The position numbers were made by a program, and so were the translations under genes. From the NCBI GenBank assembly GCA_002862125.1, contig PHSP01000001.1:620001-684000 (forward strand): 64,000 bases of DNA, written 5' to 3'. Shown here piece after piece: positions 24,816 through 34,142 of this stretch (positions within the stretch are counted from its first letter, which is position 1; each line of letters opens with the position of its first letter). Origin of the DNA: Methylobacter sp. KS41 (lineage in GTDB: Bacteria; Pseudomonadota; Gammaproteobacteria; Methylococcales; Methylomonadaceae). The notes under the pieces are model-generated. The model did no database searches. It was not told the origin of the DNA and saw only the letters and a program-made list of their open reading frames with translations.

Positions 24816-25604
24816 ATGATCACTCGTAACGCCCCTGACAGTTGGCAATCACTGCAGATCGAGGTTGGCCGTATTCTCGAAGAGTGCGGTTTTAGCGTTG
24901 AAGTCGAGAAAAAGATTCAGTCTGCCCGCGGTGTTGTGGAACTTGATGTCTACGCCGAAGAAACAGTTCGCGGGAGGAAGTACGCTATCGCGTGCGAATG
25001 CAAGCACTGGAAATCTCGCATCCCTCAAACAGTGGTCCATGGATTTCGAACCGTAGTGCAGGAGATCGGCGCCAATATCGGTTACATCGTTTCAATGGAA
25101 GGATTTCAATCGGGAGCTGTGGCTGCGGGCGACCTCACGAACTTGAAGCTTGTAACTTGGCAAGAGTTCCAAAACATTTTCGAGGAAAGCTGGTTCGAGG
25201 AGTTCTTCACAAAGCAGATTGACGAGAAGCTAGATGGCCTTATGACTTACGCTGAGCCATTCTTGCCAGCGTGGTTTGAAAAGATGAGCGACGAAGACAA
25301 AGCCAAGTACTACTCCTTGAAGGAAAAGTACGACTTGTTTGGAATGATCATGCAGTCGTTCGGACCATACAGCCGTATGTTTAGAAAGGAGCCGATACCC
25401 ACGCTACCTTTACGTGCAAGGCTCAAGCCAGACCCAATTCTCAGTACGATTCCAGACCACATCTTGGACGAAACTGCGTATCGAGAGCTATTGGATGCGT
25501 CAGTGGCCTATGGCGAGACGCCTCTCGCCGAATTCAGATTGTTGCGAGACAGGTATGCAGCAAAACCCGGCGCCCTTACACAAATCACCCAAAGTAGATG
25601 TTGA
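24816..25604 (+). CDS. Mrr-like restriction endonuclease (PD-(D/E)xK)
   Basis: First gene of a two-gene cassette; ATG 24816 (MITRNAPDSW) is chosen because the upstream in-frame GTG lies inside the attC site. In the 262-residue product the N-terminal ~125 residues are an Mrr-like nuclease fold: WQSLQIEVGRILEECGFSVE, then VELDVYAEE (catalytic Asp near 47) and YAIACECKHWKS (E-x-K near 63), then VVQEIGANIGYIVSMEGF. The C-terminal half is helical and unrecognised. It probably cuts modified or foreign DNA. Next gene starts 16 bases downstream. Confidence 0.8.
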   Translation: MITRNAPDSWQSLQIEVGRILEECGFSVEVEKKIQSARGVVELDVYAEETVRGRKYAIACECKHWKSRIPQTVVHGFRTVVQEIGANIGYIVSMEGFQSGAVAAGDLTNLKLVTWQEFQNIFEESWFEEFFTKQIDEKLDGLMTYAEPFLPAWFEKMSDEDKAKYYSLKEKYDLFGMIMQSFGPYSRMFRKEPIPTLPLRARLKPDPILSTIPDHILDETAYRELLDASVAYGETPLAEFRLLRDRYAAKPGALTQITQSRC

Positions 25605-25620
25605 TGGTGAAAGACTAACT

Positions 25621-27387
25621 ATGAATCAAGACTGGATTCTCCAAACAAAAGAAACTCGCCGAACCTTCTCCAACGGGACCTGGGTACCATTGAGGGCATC
25701 GTGCAACGACGAGAAAGGCGAAGTCCAGGCTATAGGCTACGTCTGCGAATGTTTTGCATGTGGGTCAGTTGCATTCCCATCAGAGCACAGGGTGGTCGCG
25801 GAACAACTTGGCTGGAGCAATATTGGAATCGGTCATGATGTGCAACCGTATGCTTACAAGGATGGTTACTACTCATCCATTGAGCAGTATCAACACAACG
25901 ACAAAGAACCAATCGGGGTAAATCTTGTATTTGAGCACCCTCAGCCGGTAGTTGGCGGAAGACTATGGATACTGAACCCTGACCTTGTTGTTGCTCTTCA
26001 TCTGATAAAAGATGGAACAAACTGGGTAAGACCAGAAGAGAATTTCGTTGTCGTGGCTCGTGAGGTTCTTGATGAACAAGGACATCATCGCCTGATCGAG
26101 ATCAAACGAGAATTCCTCATCGACTATTTGGCGGCAAGAAATCTTACACTTCGCCTCTCTTACTACCGCCAAAGGGTAGAAAATGTCGCGGCAATTGAAG
26201 GCAGCTCTTACGAGAATCTAGCGAATCGACAAGAACAGCGGGATGATGGGAGGTTTAAGCTCCTAATTCGTAGCTTGAACGATGTTTATGGCGGAAGTTG
26301 GGCGTTGTTTCGAGCTTGGCGAACTGATGTTGATGAAGATGAAGACGCCCCAGTGATGGGGCCAGAAAGCGATGACAACACCGACTTTGAGAGCTCGCAG
26401 GGGCATCGGAGTGGTTATGAAGGTGTTCGGGTAGAGGGCGAGTTTTGGAGAGACGAATGGATTGAGCATCAAGGGCAAAGCGTGCGTGTTCGAGGGGATA
26501 GAGATCCGATTCTTCCTCATTTCATCGTGGAGACTGACGGAACGCGAATGGCATCTGCCGATTTAGACGATGAAGACGTTGGTCGATGGCTGTGGTTTAA
26601 TTCTGGCATAGTTAACGAGCTTCTCAATCATCGCGGTTTTTCTCTGGAGTGGTATACGGCGGAAACAGGTGGCATTCGCTCCACGTCTGGGTATGTGACG
26701 CACTTCGGAATTAACTCTTCGGATTTGATCACGGTCTACGCCTATGATGTAGCCCGTCTTGCCGCATGGGAGCAGCACATTTGGGCCGCTCATAACGTTG
26801 TCCCGGATGGGAAGGTCTCAATTGAGTTGCTAGCAGCGCAGGTGAAAGCTCAGCCAGCATCTACACATGCTGTTGAAGAATTACTATTCAAGAGCATGCG
26901 GATGCTAGAGGTGGGTTTTAGTCAAGAGTTCAACATTACGCTGTTCTCTCACGACATAGATGATGCCGCAGTAATGCAACATGTTTCCCGCTTCGCTAGC
27001 AAGGACCAAGCTTCATTGCTGAGGTTGGCGAAAGAGCTTGTCCGTATTTTCTCGGATCGGATTGATGTCCGTGCGCTTCGCAAGCTTTCAACACATGCCG
27101 AGAAGGAAAAGCTTGCTTCAAACAAACTTCTTCAGGATGTCTTAGCCCAGAAGGTTGGAGCGGATAGAGCTCGCCTTGTCTTTGGTGCAATCGCTGGCAC
27201 ATATGACATGCGAGTAGGCGATGCACATCCGACCAGCTCGAAGATTGGAGATGCTTTAAAGCTCGCTGGGGTCGACGAGAGTAATTCTTTTCTGAAGCAG
27301 GGCGAACAACTCATTTCTAATTTTGGACAATCAATTTGGTGGATAGGTAAATTGCTTTTTGGGCGACCGGAAAGTCAAAGAAGCTAG
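25621..27387 (+). CDS. Large cassette protein with C-terminal Abi/HEPN-like R-x4-H motif
   Basis: A 588-residue protein of no recognised family; ATG 25621 (MNQDWILQTKETRRTF) is the first codon after the nuclease gene. The N-terminal part has a Cys pair (CECFACG) near residue 43 and beta-rich sequence; LWFNSGIVNELLNHRGFSLE (~325) and YAYDVARLAAWEQHIWAAHN (~385) look like a folded globular middle. The C-terminal ~110 residues are helical and contain GTYDMRVGDAHPTSSKI near 525, whose R-x4-H resembles the catalytic motif of HEPN and Abi-C RNases (R-N-x-x-G-D-x-H). No attC separates it from the nuclease gene, so the pair moves as a unit. Confidence 0.65.
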   Translation: MNQDWILQTKETRRTFSNGTWVPLRASCNDEKGEVQAIGYVCECFACGSVAFPSEHRVVAEQLGWSNIGIGHDVQPYAYKDGYYSSIEQYQHNDKEPIGVNLVFEHPQPVVGGRLWILNPDLVVALHLIKDGTNWVRPEENFVVVAREVLDEQGHHRLIEIKREFLIDYLAARNLTLRLSYYRQRVENVAAIEGSSYENLANRQEQRDDGRFKLLIRSLNDVYGGSWALFRAWRTDVDEDEDAPVMGPESDDNTDFESSQGHRSGYEGVRVEGEFWRDEWIEHQGQSVRVRGDRDPILPHFIVETDGTRMASADLDDEDVGRWLWFNSGIVNELLNHRGFSLEWYTAETGGIRSTSGYVTHFGINSSDLITVYAYDVARLAAWEQHIWAAHNVVPDGKVSIELLAAQVKAQPASTHAVEELLFKSMRMLEVGFSQEFNITLFSHDIDDAAVMQHVSRFASKDQASLLRLAKELVRIFSDRIDVRALRKLSTHAEKEKLASNKLLQDVLAQKVGADRARLVFGAIAGTYDMRVGDAHPTSSKIGDALKLAGVDESNSFLKQGEQLISNFGQSIWWIGKLLFGRPESQRS

Positions 27388-27397
27388 GCGACATAAC

Positions 27398-27422
27398 GCA
27401 TAACAACCGGTTCAGTGACGGG
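27398..27422 (+). other. attC left half-site at the array end
   Basis: gcataac (27398-27404) with aaccggttcagtgacggg resembles an R''-L'' half-site directly after the last cassette gene. No right half follows, so the array is broken here, with the helicase operon beyond. Confidence 0.5.
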
Positions 27423-27573
27423 TTTCGGTTTTATTGCAGACATACTCTAAAATATTTGAATGTCGTAAATTGGCCGAAATAAGGCGATTATAAAACCTAA
27501 AAATAAGCATATCCCAAAGTCTGCTTTGGTGTTGTGTGTTTCAGTTTGCCGGTTTATGTCTGACCCTCATACC

Positions 27574-30045
27574 TTAAGCCTTAATCAAAACCTCTAAAGC
27601 CGTCTGTCTCTGGCTAACATCCTGTTGTCGTATCGCCATGGCTAAGGCTTTCCGGGTGCCAACAAAGACCGCTAAAGTCTTTGCCCTCGTTAATCCCGTA
27701 TAAACAAGATTACGATAAAGCATCTTAAAATGTTGGCTAAGGATAGGAATAATAACCGCTTTAAATTCGCTGCCCTGAGACTTATGAATGGTAATCGCAT
27801 AAGCCAAGTTGAGCTCCATAATATCTTCTTTTTTATAGTTCACCACTCTGTGATCCGGATAAAAAGAAACCACAGCTGTCAGTTCCTCATTATCTATCGT
27901 AACGATTTTGCCAATATCCCCATTGAAGACATTCAGATCGTAATTGTTACGACGGTGAATCACCCGATCTCCTTCTCTGAATAGCCGTTCCCCCACTTTC
28001 AATTGACACTTGTTTTCAGCGGGTGGGTTAGCTTTTGCTTGAATCACCTGATTGAGATTGGCAGAACCCAGACTACCTCGAGTCATGGGGGTTAAAATCT
28101 GAATTTCTGTATCCTGTCCGTGGTATTTAGGAATCCACTCAAGATAAAGCTTAACCACGGTATCAACAGCAGATAGGCCATAATGCAGTGAAGACCACGG
28201 ATGTATTTTCTTCACTACAGCTTTCAACGCATCAACCTGAGCTTCACTTTGTGTTAATTGCTCAATATCCACATGTTTGAATTTATCAGGGACCACGAAG
28301 TCCACTTCATAGGCGGACTTGATAGCCTCTTCTATTCTGAACTCGTAGGGTGACTGATGGGACTGATCGGCAACCAGGTTCTCCAATTCAGGGTTTTTCC
28401 AATCAAAATGGCGTTTCACTCGGGTAATAAAACCCAACTGCTCTTGCGTCGCCTCATCCGAATCAATAAACAAACAATCAGCTCTTTTATGCCAGAGCTC
28501 AGGGTTTTTAAATGGTGACTCAATAGCAGGTGTTAGTCCTTTATTAATCTGATGCGCGTATTGGATGATCAAGGAGGCTTGCGCCTGGCGAAAAACCTGC
28601 GTTAATCGAAAACAGGGGATCACTTCGGAAGCAATCATATCCTTAAGGACATTACCTGCGCCTACAGCAGGCAATTGATCCGGATCGCCTATAAACAGCA
28701 CCTGACAAGTAGGGGGTACTGCTTTTAATAAGGAGGCTGTTAAACTGATATCCAACATCGAGCATTCATCAACAATCAAGAAATCAGTTTTTAATTTAGA
28801 GGCTTCATTCATCTGGAACTCACCGCCTTTCCATTCCAGCAGTCGATGAATAGTTTTAGCTTCTCGGCCAATCACCTCGCTCATCCGCTGCGAAGCACGT
28901 CCCGTAGGAGCAGCCAGTAAAACGGTCTTGTTCATGGCCTCCAGTAGTCGAACGATCACTAAGGTCGTCGTGGTTTTACCACAGCCGGGGCCGCCAGTCA
29001 GTATTGAAAATCGGTGTTGCACCACACCGTTAACGGCATTGGCTTGTTCATCACTTAACGCGATGTGTTTACTCTGACAATAGGCAGTGACCCACTGGGC
29101 AATTCTCTCCGGCTCACTCGCGACAGGCTCCTGTACTCCCCGCAGTACGGCAGCGACAGCGGTTTCATCATAAAAAAGGGTCTTTGAGTAATAGCCGATG
29201 GTTTCCACATTATCTTTGTTCAATCGTCGGGTACATAACTGCCCGGATTGTTGCATTAAGTCCAGGTAATCTTTTAGCCGTTCACCCAAGTTTATTGCAA
29301 TCAGTTCAATGATGCCGGTATTGATCTGTGGTTCGGTCAGATAACAATGGCCTTCCTCACGACTGGCGGCCAACACATGTTTTATTGCTGCCATCATACG
29401 TGGTAGGCTGTTTTCCGCCAAGCCAATACTCAGCGCCACTTTATCCGCGGAGAAAAAGCCAATCCCATAAATATCATTCGCCAGCCGATAGGGATCTTCT
29501 GTGACCATCGCGATCGCTTTATCGCCATATTCCTTATAAATGCGCACCGCAAACAAGGTGCTGATGCCATGGCCCTGAAGAAACATCATCACTTCTCTGA
29601 TAGCACGGTGCTCAGTCCAGGCCTGCTCAATTATTTTTAGTTTCTTTTTGGCGATGCCGGGGACTTCAGTTAAGCGATGTATCTCATTTTCAAAGATGGC
29701 CAGGGTGTCTTTCTGGAAATATTTAACAATTTGTTTTGCAGTTTGCGGACCCACTCCCTTAATGAGCCCAGAACCGAGATATTTTTCAATAGAGGCCGTC
29801 GTGGCAGGTTTTTTTTCAATTGCTTCGGTGGCTTTGAATTGCCGGCCGTATTTATGATCAATGGTCCAGGCACCACGAAATTCCATGGTGGCGCCGGCAA
29901 AGACTTTAGTTTGATGAACCGTGACTGTTTCTTGTTGTTGTGGCGACTGAAAGGGTTGAACACGCAGTACCGACCAGCCCGTCGTGGGGTTGTGATAAGT
30001 CACCCTGCTGACAATGCCGGTAAGAACTTCAGTAATAGTGTTCAT
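27574..30045 (-). CDS. RecD2-like ATP-dependent DNA helicase
   Basis: An 823-residue SF1B helicase of the RecD2/TraA group. The N-terminal domain starts VLTGIVSRVTYHNPTTGWSV (OB-like), followed by helix-hairpin-helix parts (GLIKGVGPQTAKQIVKYF near 95, LTEVPGIAKKKL near 127). The motor has Walker A GGPGCGKT at 351-358, Walker B FLIVDECSMLD near 427, QVFRQAQAS near 485 and the C-terminal TIHKSQGSEFKAVIIP near 755. It unwinds DNA 5' to 3'. An insert of about 100 residues between RecA-like domains (AYEVDFVVPDKFKHVDIEQL) is larger than in standard RecD2. It follows an unknown gene by 24 bases. Confidence 0.9.
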   Translation of the reverse strand: MNTITEVLTGIVSRVTYHNPTTGWSVLRVQPFQSPQQQETVTVHQTKVFAGATMEFRGAWTIDHKYGRQFKATEAIEKKPATTASIEKYLGSGLIKGVGPQTAKQIVKYFQKDTLAIFENEIHRLTEVPGIAKKKLKIIEQAWTEHRAIREVMMFLQGHGISTLFAVRIYKEYGDKAIAMVTEDPYRLANDIYGIGFFSADKVALSIGLAENSLPRMMAAIKHVLAASREEGHCYLTEPQINTGIIELIAINLGERLKDYLDLMQQSGQLCTRRLNKDNVETIGYYSKTLFYDETAVAAVLRGVQEPVASEPERIAQWVTAYCQSKHIALSDEQANAVNGVVQHRFSILTGGPGCGKTTTTLVIVRLLEAMNKTVLLAAPTGRASQRMSEVIGREAKTIHRLLEWKGGEFQMNEASKLKTDFLIVDECSMLDISLTASLLKAVPPTCQVLFIGDPDQLPAVGAGNVLKDMIASEVIPCFRLTQVFRQAQASLIIQYAHQINKGLTPAIESPFKNPELWHKRADCLFIDSDEATQEQLGFITRVKRHFDWKNPELENLVADQSHQSPYEFRIEEAIKSAYEVDFVVPDKFKHVDIEQLTQSEAQVDALKAVVKKIHPWSSLHYGLSAVDTVVKLYLEWIPKYHGQDTEIQILTPMTRGSLGSANLNQVIQAKANPPAENKCQLKVGERLFREGDRVIHRRNNYDLNVFNGDIGKIVTIDNEELTAVVSFYPDHRVVNYKKEDIMELNLAYAITIHKSQGSEFKAVIIPILSQHFKMLYRNLVYTGLTRAKTLAVFVGTRKALAMAIRQQDVSQRQTALEVLIKA

Positions 30046-30069
30046 CGACGGCCGGTTAACGCTAGTTGC

Positions 30070-30996
30070 TCATGATAAAGGGCTATCCGGTAATAGTGAT
30101 GCATACTTGGGCACATCGGTGTGATGGGGTCTGGATGAACTGACATCAGGCAACCCTTTAAGATAAATAACGTCTGGTTTGTGATTCACATAGGCCTGGA
30201 AAATATACTCATTCCAATAATTATCTGACAAGCCCTGTTTCATCAGGTTTTCCAGGGAGTTTGCCGTTGTCTTGGTTTTCTTGTCGCTAATCGTGCGGTT
30301 AAGATACGCTTCCCAGCTATTTTTGTCGGGGCTAAGCAATACATAGGGTGTAGTGAAGATAACACTGTAATCAAATGGCGCTAAGACAGGCGGCAGAATC
30401 CTTACAAACCACAGCTCACCTTGCTGTGTTCCCCGGTAATCCGCTGGGCAGATACAGGGAATGACAGCATTGCCTGTTAGCTCCCTTAATAAAATTTTGT
30501 TACCCTGACGTCCCATCAATTCATAAATGCCCATTCGAGAGTCTTGCATCGCCTGCATGACTTCCAACATAGCTTTGTGTAAACCGAACTGATTTGCCAG
30601 GTCGATGATAATTGTCGTGAAAGTTTCTTTATGTAGTCCGGCAGTAATATCAAACAATAACCAACAATTAAAATAACTTTTCGTGAGTGGGCTCATGGGA
30701 GGACTGCTTGGAACATAGGCATCATCAGCCGCTGCAACGGTATTAAAGAAACGACTCAAAGCCGGTTCGGGAATAGCTTGTAAGGCTTCTACCAGTATCG
30801 ATAATAAGTTTTGGGTATGGATATAAACAGCATGTAAAGGATCATGTCCGGTTTTAATGGCTGTTTCTGTGGTGATTATTTGATTGAACAGGTCTTCTGT
30901 TGCTTTTTTCTGCTGTCGATAGTCATTGAGATCAATAACTTTTCTGGTATTGGCCTTGTTTATTTGTTTTAACACTTTAGTGGCTATTTTTCTCAT
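30070..30996 (-). CDS. Hypothetical protein in operon with the RecD2-like helicase
   Basis: A 308-residue cytosolic protein with no family I can name. It begins MRKIATKVLKQINKANTRKV and has GIYELMGRQGNKILLRELTG near 155 followed by CICPADYRGTQQGELWFVRI near 180, a conserved-looking segment with a Cys pair, then VIFTTPYVLLSPD. Lying 24 bases before the helicase with the same orientation, it is probably cotranscribed with it and may be a functional partner. Confidence 0.6.
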   Translation of the reverse strand: MRKIATKVLKQINKANTRKVIDLNDYRQQKKATEDLFNQIITTETAIKTGHDPLHAVYIHTQNLLSILVEALQAIPEPALSRFFNTVAAADDAYVPSSPPMSPLTKSYFNCWLLFDITAGLHKETFTTIIIDLANQFGLHKAMLEVMQAMQDSRMGIYELMGRQGNKILLRELTGNAVIPCICPADYRGTQQGELWFVRILPPVLAPFDYSVIFTTPYVLLSPDKNSWEAYLNRTISDKKTKTTANSLENLMKQGLSDNYWNEYIFQAYVNHKPDVIYLKGLPDVSSSRPHHTDVPKYASLLPDSPLS

Positions 30997-31192
30997 GTCT
31001 TACTTTTAGTTATCGATATCAAGTTTGATGCACCTTCTCTCGTCGGCACATCCATTGCTCACGTTAGTTCAATACCATTCCTGATTGACAGGATGGACGG
31101 CCCTTTGATCTAAATTTTAGACCGATTATAAGCTCAAGCTAAAAACTGGAGTGGCGAAAGTAGGAAGCATCAGCCGCCCGGAAAATTGAGTC

Positions 31193-31519
31193 TCAACGAA
31201 TTCTGGCCAATTTCTTCGTTCGTAGGGTTTGGTAGGCACGTATGTCTGGTGAAAGCGGGTGTGTATTTGGTAAACGGAGATTGGTTATTGACACCACAAC
31301 AGCGACTTCATCTTGATCTATAACCCTTAGGGCACAACAAATACCGCCTTCATCACCCATATACATCACATCCTTAATTTCTATACCTGTATTGGATGAA
31401 ATGTTTATTGAGTTGGTACGCAGATTACGTATAAGCGCGTCCGTTGCCTTAGCCGGAATGGGCAGATGCGATTTCAATTTCTGCATTAACGTTGTTACTT
31501 GCTTAGGTTTATCAATCAT
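31193..31519 (-). CDS. Hypothetical protein
   Basis: A 108-residue soluble protein. The middle IEIKDVMYMGDEGGICCALR and the end RLPNTHPLSPDIRAYQTLRT suggest a small alpha/beta protein. No family is recognised. It stands alone, 196 bases downstream of the helicase operon start. Confidence 0.5.
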   Translation of the reverse strand: MIDKPKQVTTLMQKLKSHLPIPAKATDALIRNLRTNSINISSNTGIEIKDVMYMGDEGGICCALRVIDQDEVAVVVSITNLRLPNTHPLSPDIRAYQTLRTKKLARIR

Positions 31520-32010
31520 ATGGCCTCTAATTCGTTACCCTACATAAAATGTCCATTGGCTACCGGTCGGGACAGTCAGCTTTCGACAAAGTCGACGTTC
31601 AAATATTTATATTCTAAAAAATAACGTAAAGCTAACCGGTAGCTACATAAAAATTTACAAAATAATACCGCATTATAACTACGATTCGCTGATCGGATTT
31701 CTAGATCACGTTTTGGCAGAGTATTTTGTTAAAAATACATCACCATGACATATTGATTGTGGAAACGAATCCAGAAGCACTGCTGGATCGCTATGGCAAT
31801 TAACAGCCCCTGCAATAAGACATTGGTTTGGCAAATGTCAAGCCTGATAGGTCTTGATTTCACAGGAATTTGGAACCCGTAAAAAAATCGTAGCTATTTT
31901 AGACCCTTTGAATGGCCATACTTAGCCGTTTCAACCGGCACGCTGTTGACTGTTTATAAGCCAAGAAACGCATGACAATAACACTCCTTCACCTATCGCA
32001 GGAGTTCGTC
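31520..32010. other. Intergenic region with short remnants
   Basis: No complete gene. Near 31740-31804 the plus strand reads HHDILIVETNPEALLDRYGN before a stop, a possible end of a lost gene. The words aataataccgcatt near 31661 also occur near 12360. Confidence 0.35.
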
Positions 32011-32640
32011 ATGAATCAAATTGTCACTACTAACGCTGATCACCACATACCTTGGAATAAAGGCAAATTGATCGGTCAAAAATCCCCTCTGAAACTCAAG
32101 GAGATTTGGGCTATACGTATTCGCCTGCAATTGGCGAACAGAACACGAGAACTGGCTCTTTTCAATCTGGCCATCGACAGCAAGTTGCGCGGCTGCGATT
32201 TAGTAAAGCTGCGCGTGTGTGATGTAGCCCAGAGTAACAGGGTTTCAACGAGGGCTATGATTATGCAACAGAAAACACACCGCCCTGTTCAGTTTGAAAT
32301 CACTGAACAAACCAGAGAATCGGTGGGCGCCTGGATCAACCAAGCCCAGCTCAAAACGGATCAATATCTGTTTCCAAGCCGAATCCATAGTTCACCGCAT
32401 CTTTCGACCAGGCAATATGCTCGGATTGTGGATGACTGGGTTAAATCGATTGGTCTCGACCCTGCGGTTTACGGAACCCATACCATGCGCAGAACAAAAG
32501 CAACGCTTGTGTACCGTAAGACGAAAAACCTACGAGCCGTGCAATTGTTGCTGGGGCATACCAAACTTGAAAGCACCGTCAGATACTTGGGTATTGAAGT
32601 TGATGACGCTCTGGAAATATCAGAACAAACCGAGATCTAG
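32011..32640 (+). CDS. Tyrosine recombinase (integrase-like)
   Basis: A 209-residue tyrosine recombinase. ATG 32011 (MNQIVTTNADHHIPWNKGKL) follows gcaggag, a good Shine-Dalgarno; the longer frame starts in a weak context. Active-site residues are visible: Arg in LRGCDLVKLRVCDV, Lys near QQKTHRPVQF, HTMRRTKA (H-x-x-R), LGHTKLESTVRYLG (His and Tyr nucleophile). There is almost no N-terminal core-binding domain, as in many solitary integrase-like proteins. It precedes the RIT element by about 100 bases but is outside its inverted repeats. Confidence 0.85.
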   Translation: MNQIVTTNADHHIPWNKGKLIGQKSPLKLKEIWAIRIRLQLANRTRELALFNLAIDSKLRGCDLVKLRVCDVAQSNRVSTRAMIMQQKTHRPVQFEITEQTRESVGAWINQAQLKTDQYLFPSRIHSSPHLSTRQYARIVDDWVKSIGLDPAVYGTHTMRRTKATLVYRKTKNLRAVQLLLGHTKLESTVRYLGIEVDDALEISEQTEI

Positions 32641-32659
32641 CCCTAACGCAAACTGAACT

Positions 32660-32683
32660 TGCGACCGTTATTAAACGGTCGCA
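32660..32683. terminator. Hairpin after the solitary recombinase
   Basis: tgcgaccgtTATTAAacggtcgca is a perfect 9-bp stem with a 6-base loop, 20 bases after the stop codon. No T-run follows, so it may be a transcript-stabilising or bidirectional end rather than a canonical terminator. Confidence 0.45.
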
Positions 32684-32900
32684 TCTCCAAAGCAGACGTT
32701 TAAATCGGGAAATCAAACGATGATTAAAGGCTCACTACCGACCCCTATGTGTAGATCTGAACTATGTGTAGAGCATAGATGATTGTTGGCTGAGAAGCCT
32801 AATTTTACTGGGTTACAGGCAAAGTGAATTTTCAATAACTTGACATAGTTTTTCCGGTGTTTTGGAGTGGTGAGTCCATCATCCATTTCAGGAGACCGTA

Positions 32901-34142
32901 ATGAACCCCCACCATCACTCAACACTCTGGCTTCTTGAGAGCCAATTAGCACCCTACGTTGATGCTTACACCCAGCACTTGATTGAGTGCCGCTACGCAT
33001 CTCATACCACTGATTACTACCTTGCTTCTATTGCGCATTTTGCACACTGGTCTACCCAGTGTGCTATTGATGTCCAGCGCATCGACGAGAAGATGGTTCA
33101 ACAATTTCTTAATGAGCACCTGCCTTATTGCGACTGCGCAAAGCCGGTACATCGTGTACGACATGATCTGCGTGCTGCACTCGGGCATCTTCTTGTCTTA
33201 CTACGCACCAACGCCATTATTGCTGATCCACCAATAGGTATGGCTCCGGTGGATGAGGAGTTGCGACGCTTCAATGACTATATGAACCACGTCCATGGGT
33301 TAGCACCTAGGACGCGTAGTCAGTACCTTTGTATCATTCACCGCCTACTCTTTGAGCAGTTTGCCGATCATCCCGTTGTGATATCCGCGATCACACCCGA
33401 CAACGTGCGCAAATTTGTCACCCGCCAGAGCGAACTGTGCCGCATCCCAGCGAGTATTAGTGCTACCATTTCGGCATTGCGTGGTTATTTTCGTTATCGC
33501 GCTACGCGTGGCGATCTTGTGCATCATCTGATCGGAGTGACAAGCTATCCGGCTAACTGGCAACAGGCTACGCTACCGAAAGCACTGAGCAGCAGTGAAA
33601 TCGAACGCTTACTTGGTGCTCTTGAGCACGAAGGCCCATCGGCACGCAGGACTGAAGCCATCGTGCATTGTGCACTAGATCTTGGCTTACGAAGCAGTGA
33701 AGTGGCTAATCTCGGGCTTGATGATATTAACTGGTGCGCTGGGACTATCACGCTAAGAAAGACTAAAGGGCATCGTGAAGATGTGATGCCTTTACCTGCA
33801 GCGACGGGTCATGCCATTGCCAATTACCTGAAATTTGAACGACCACAAACCACCAACCGTGCAGTATTTGTACGTAACATTGCTCCACGCGATCAGCCTG
33901 TCGGCCCTGATCTAATCCGTAAATCGATACGCCAGGCTTATGCTCGTGCAGGTTTGCCATACACGCGTTCACACCTTCTGCGGCATACTATGGCCAGCCG
34001 CTTATTGGCGGGCGGAAGTTCACTGAAAGAGGTGGCCGATGTACTTCGGCATCGCTCACTAAATACCACTCTGATTTATGCCAAACTTGATAGCAGGAAT
34101 CTTGCTGCGGTCGCCCTCTCATGGCCTGGGAGCGTATCATGA
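32901..34142 (+). CDS. RIT element tyrosine recombinase A
   Basis: First recombinase of the trio, 413 residues. The N-terminal half is a core-binding domain (YTQHLIECRYASHTTDYYLA). The catalytic domain has Arg in LDLGLRSSEVANLGLDDINW near 260, Lys in LRKTKGHRED, HLLRHTMASRLLAGG (H-x-x-R) near 355 and LRHRSLNTTLIYAK with the Tyr nucleophile near 390. ATG 32901 follows aggagaccgta. Its stop overlaps the next gene's ATG as ATGA. Cuts and rejoins DNA together with the other two. Confidence 0.92.
   Translation: MNPHHHSTLWLLESQLAPYVDAYTQHLIECRYASHTTDYYLASIAHFAHWSTQCAIDVQRIDEKMVQQFLNEHLPYCDCAKPVHRVRHDLRAALGHLLVLLRTNAIIADPPIGMAPVDEELRRFNDYMNHVHGLAPRTRSQYLCIIHRLLFEQFADHPVVISAITPDNVRKFVTRQSELCRIPASISATISALRGYFRYRATRGDLVHHLIGVTSYPANWQQATLPKALSSSEIERLLGALEHEGPSARRTEAIVHCALDLGLRSSEVANLGLDDINWCAGTITLRKTKGHREDVMPLPAATGHAIANYLKFERPQTTNRAVFVRNIAPRDQPVGPDLIRKSIRQAYARAGLPYTRSHLLRHTMASRLLAGGSSLKEVADVLRHRSLNTTLIYAKLDSRNLAAVALSWPGSVS

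Noticed and set aside
31740-31804. Short peptide HHDILIVETNPEALLDRYGN as a transposase end
   Set aside because: Similarity is only a vague impression; no family can be named and no upstream part exists.
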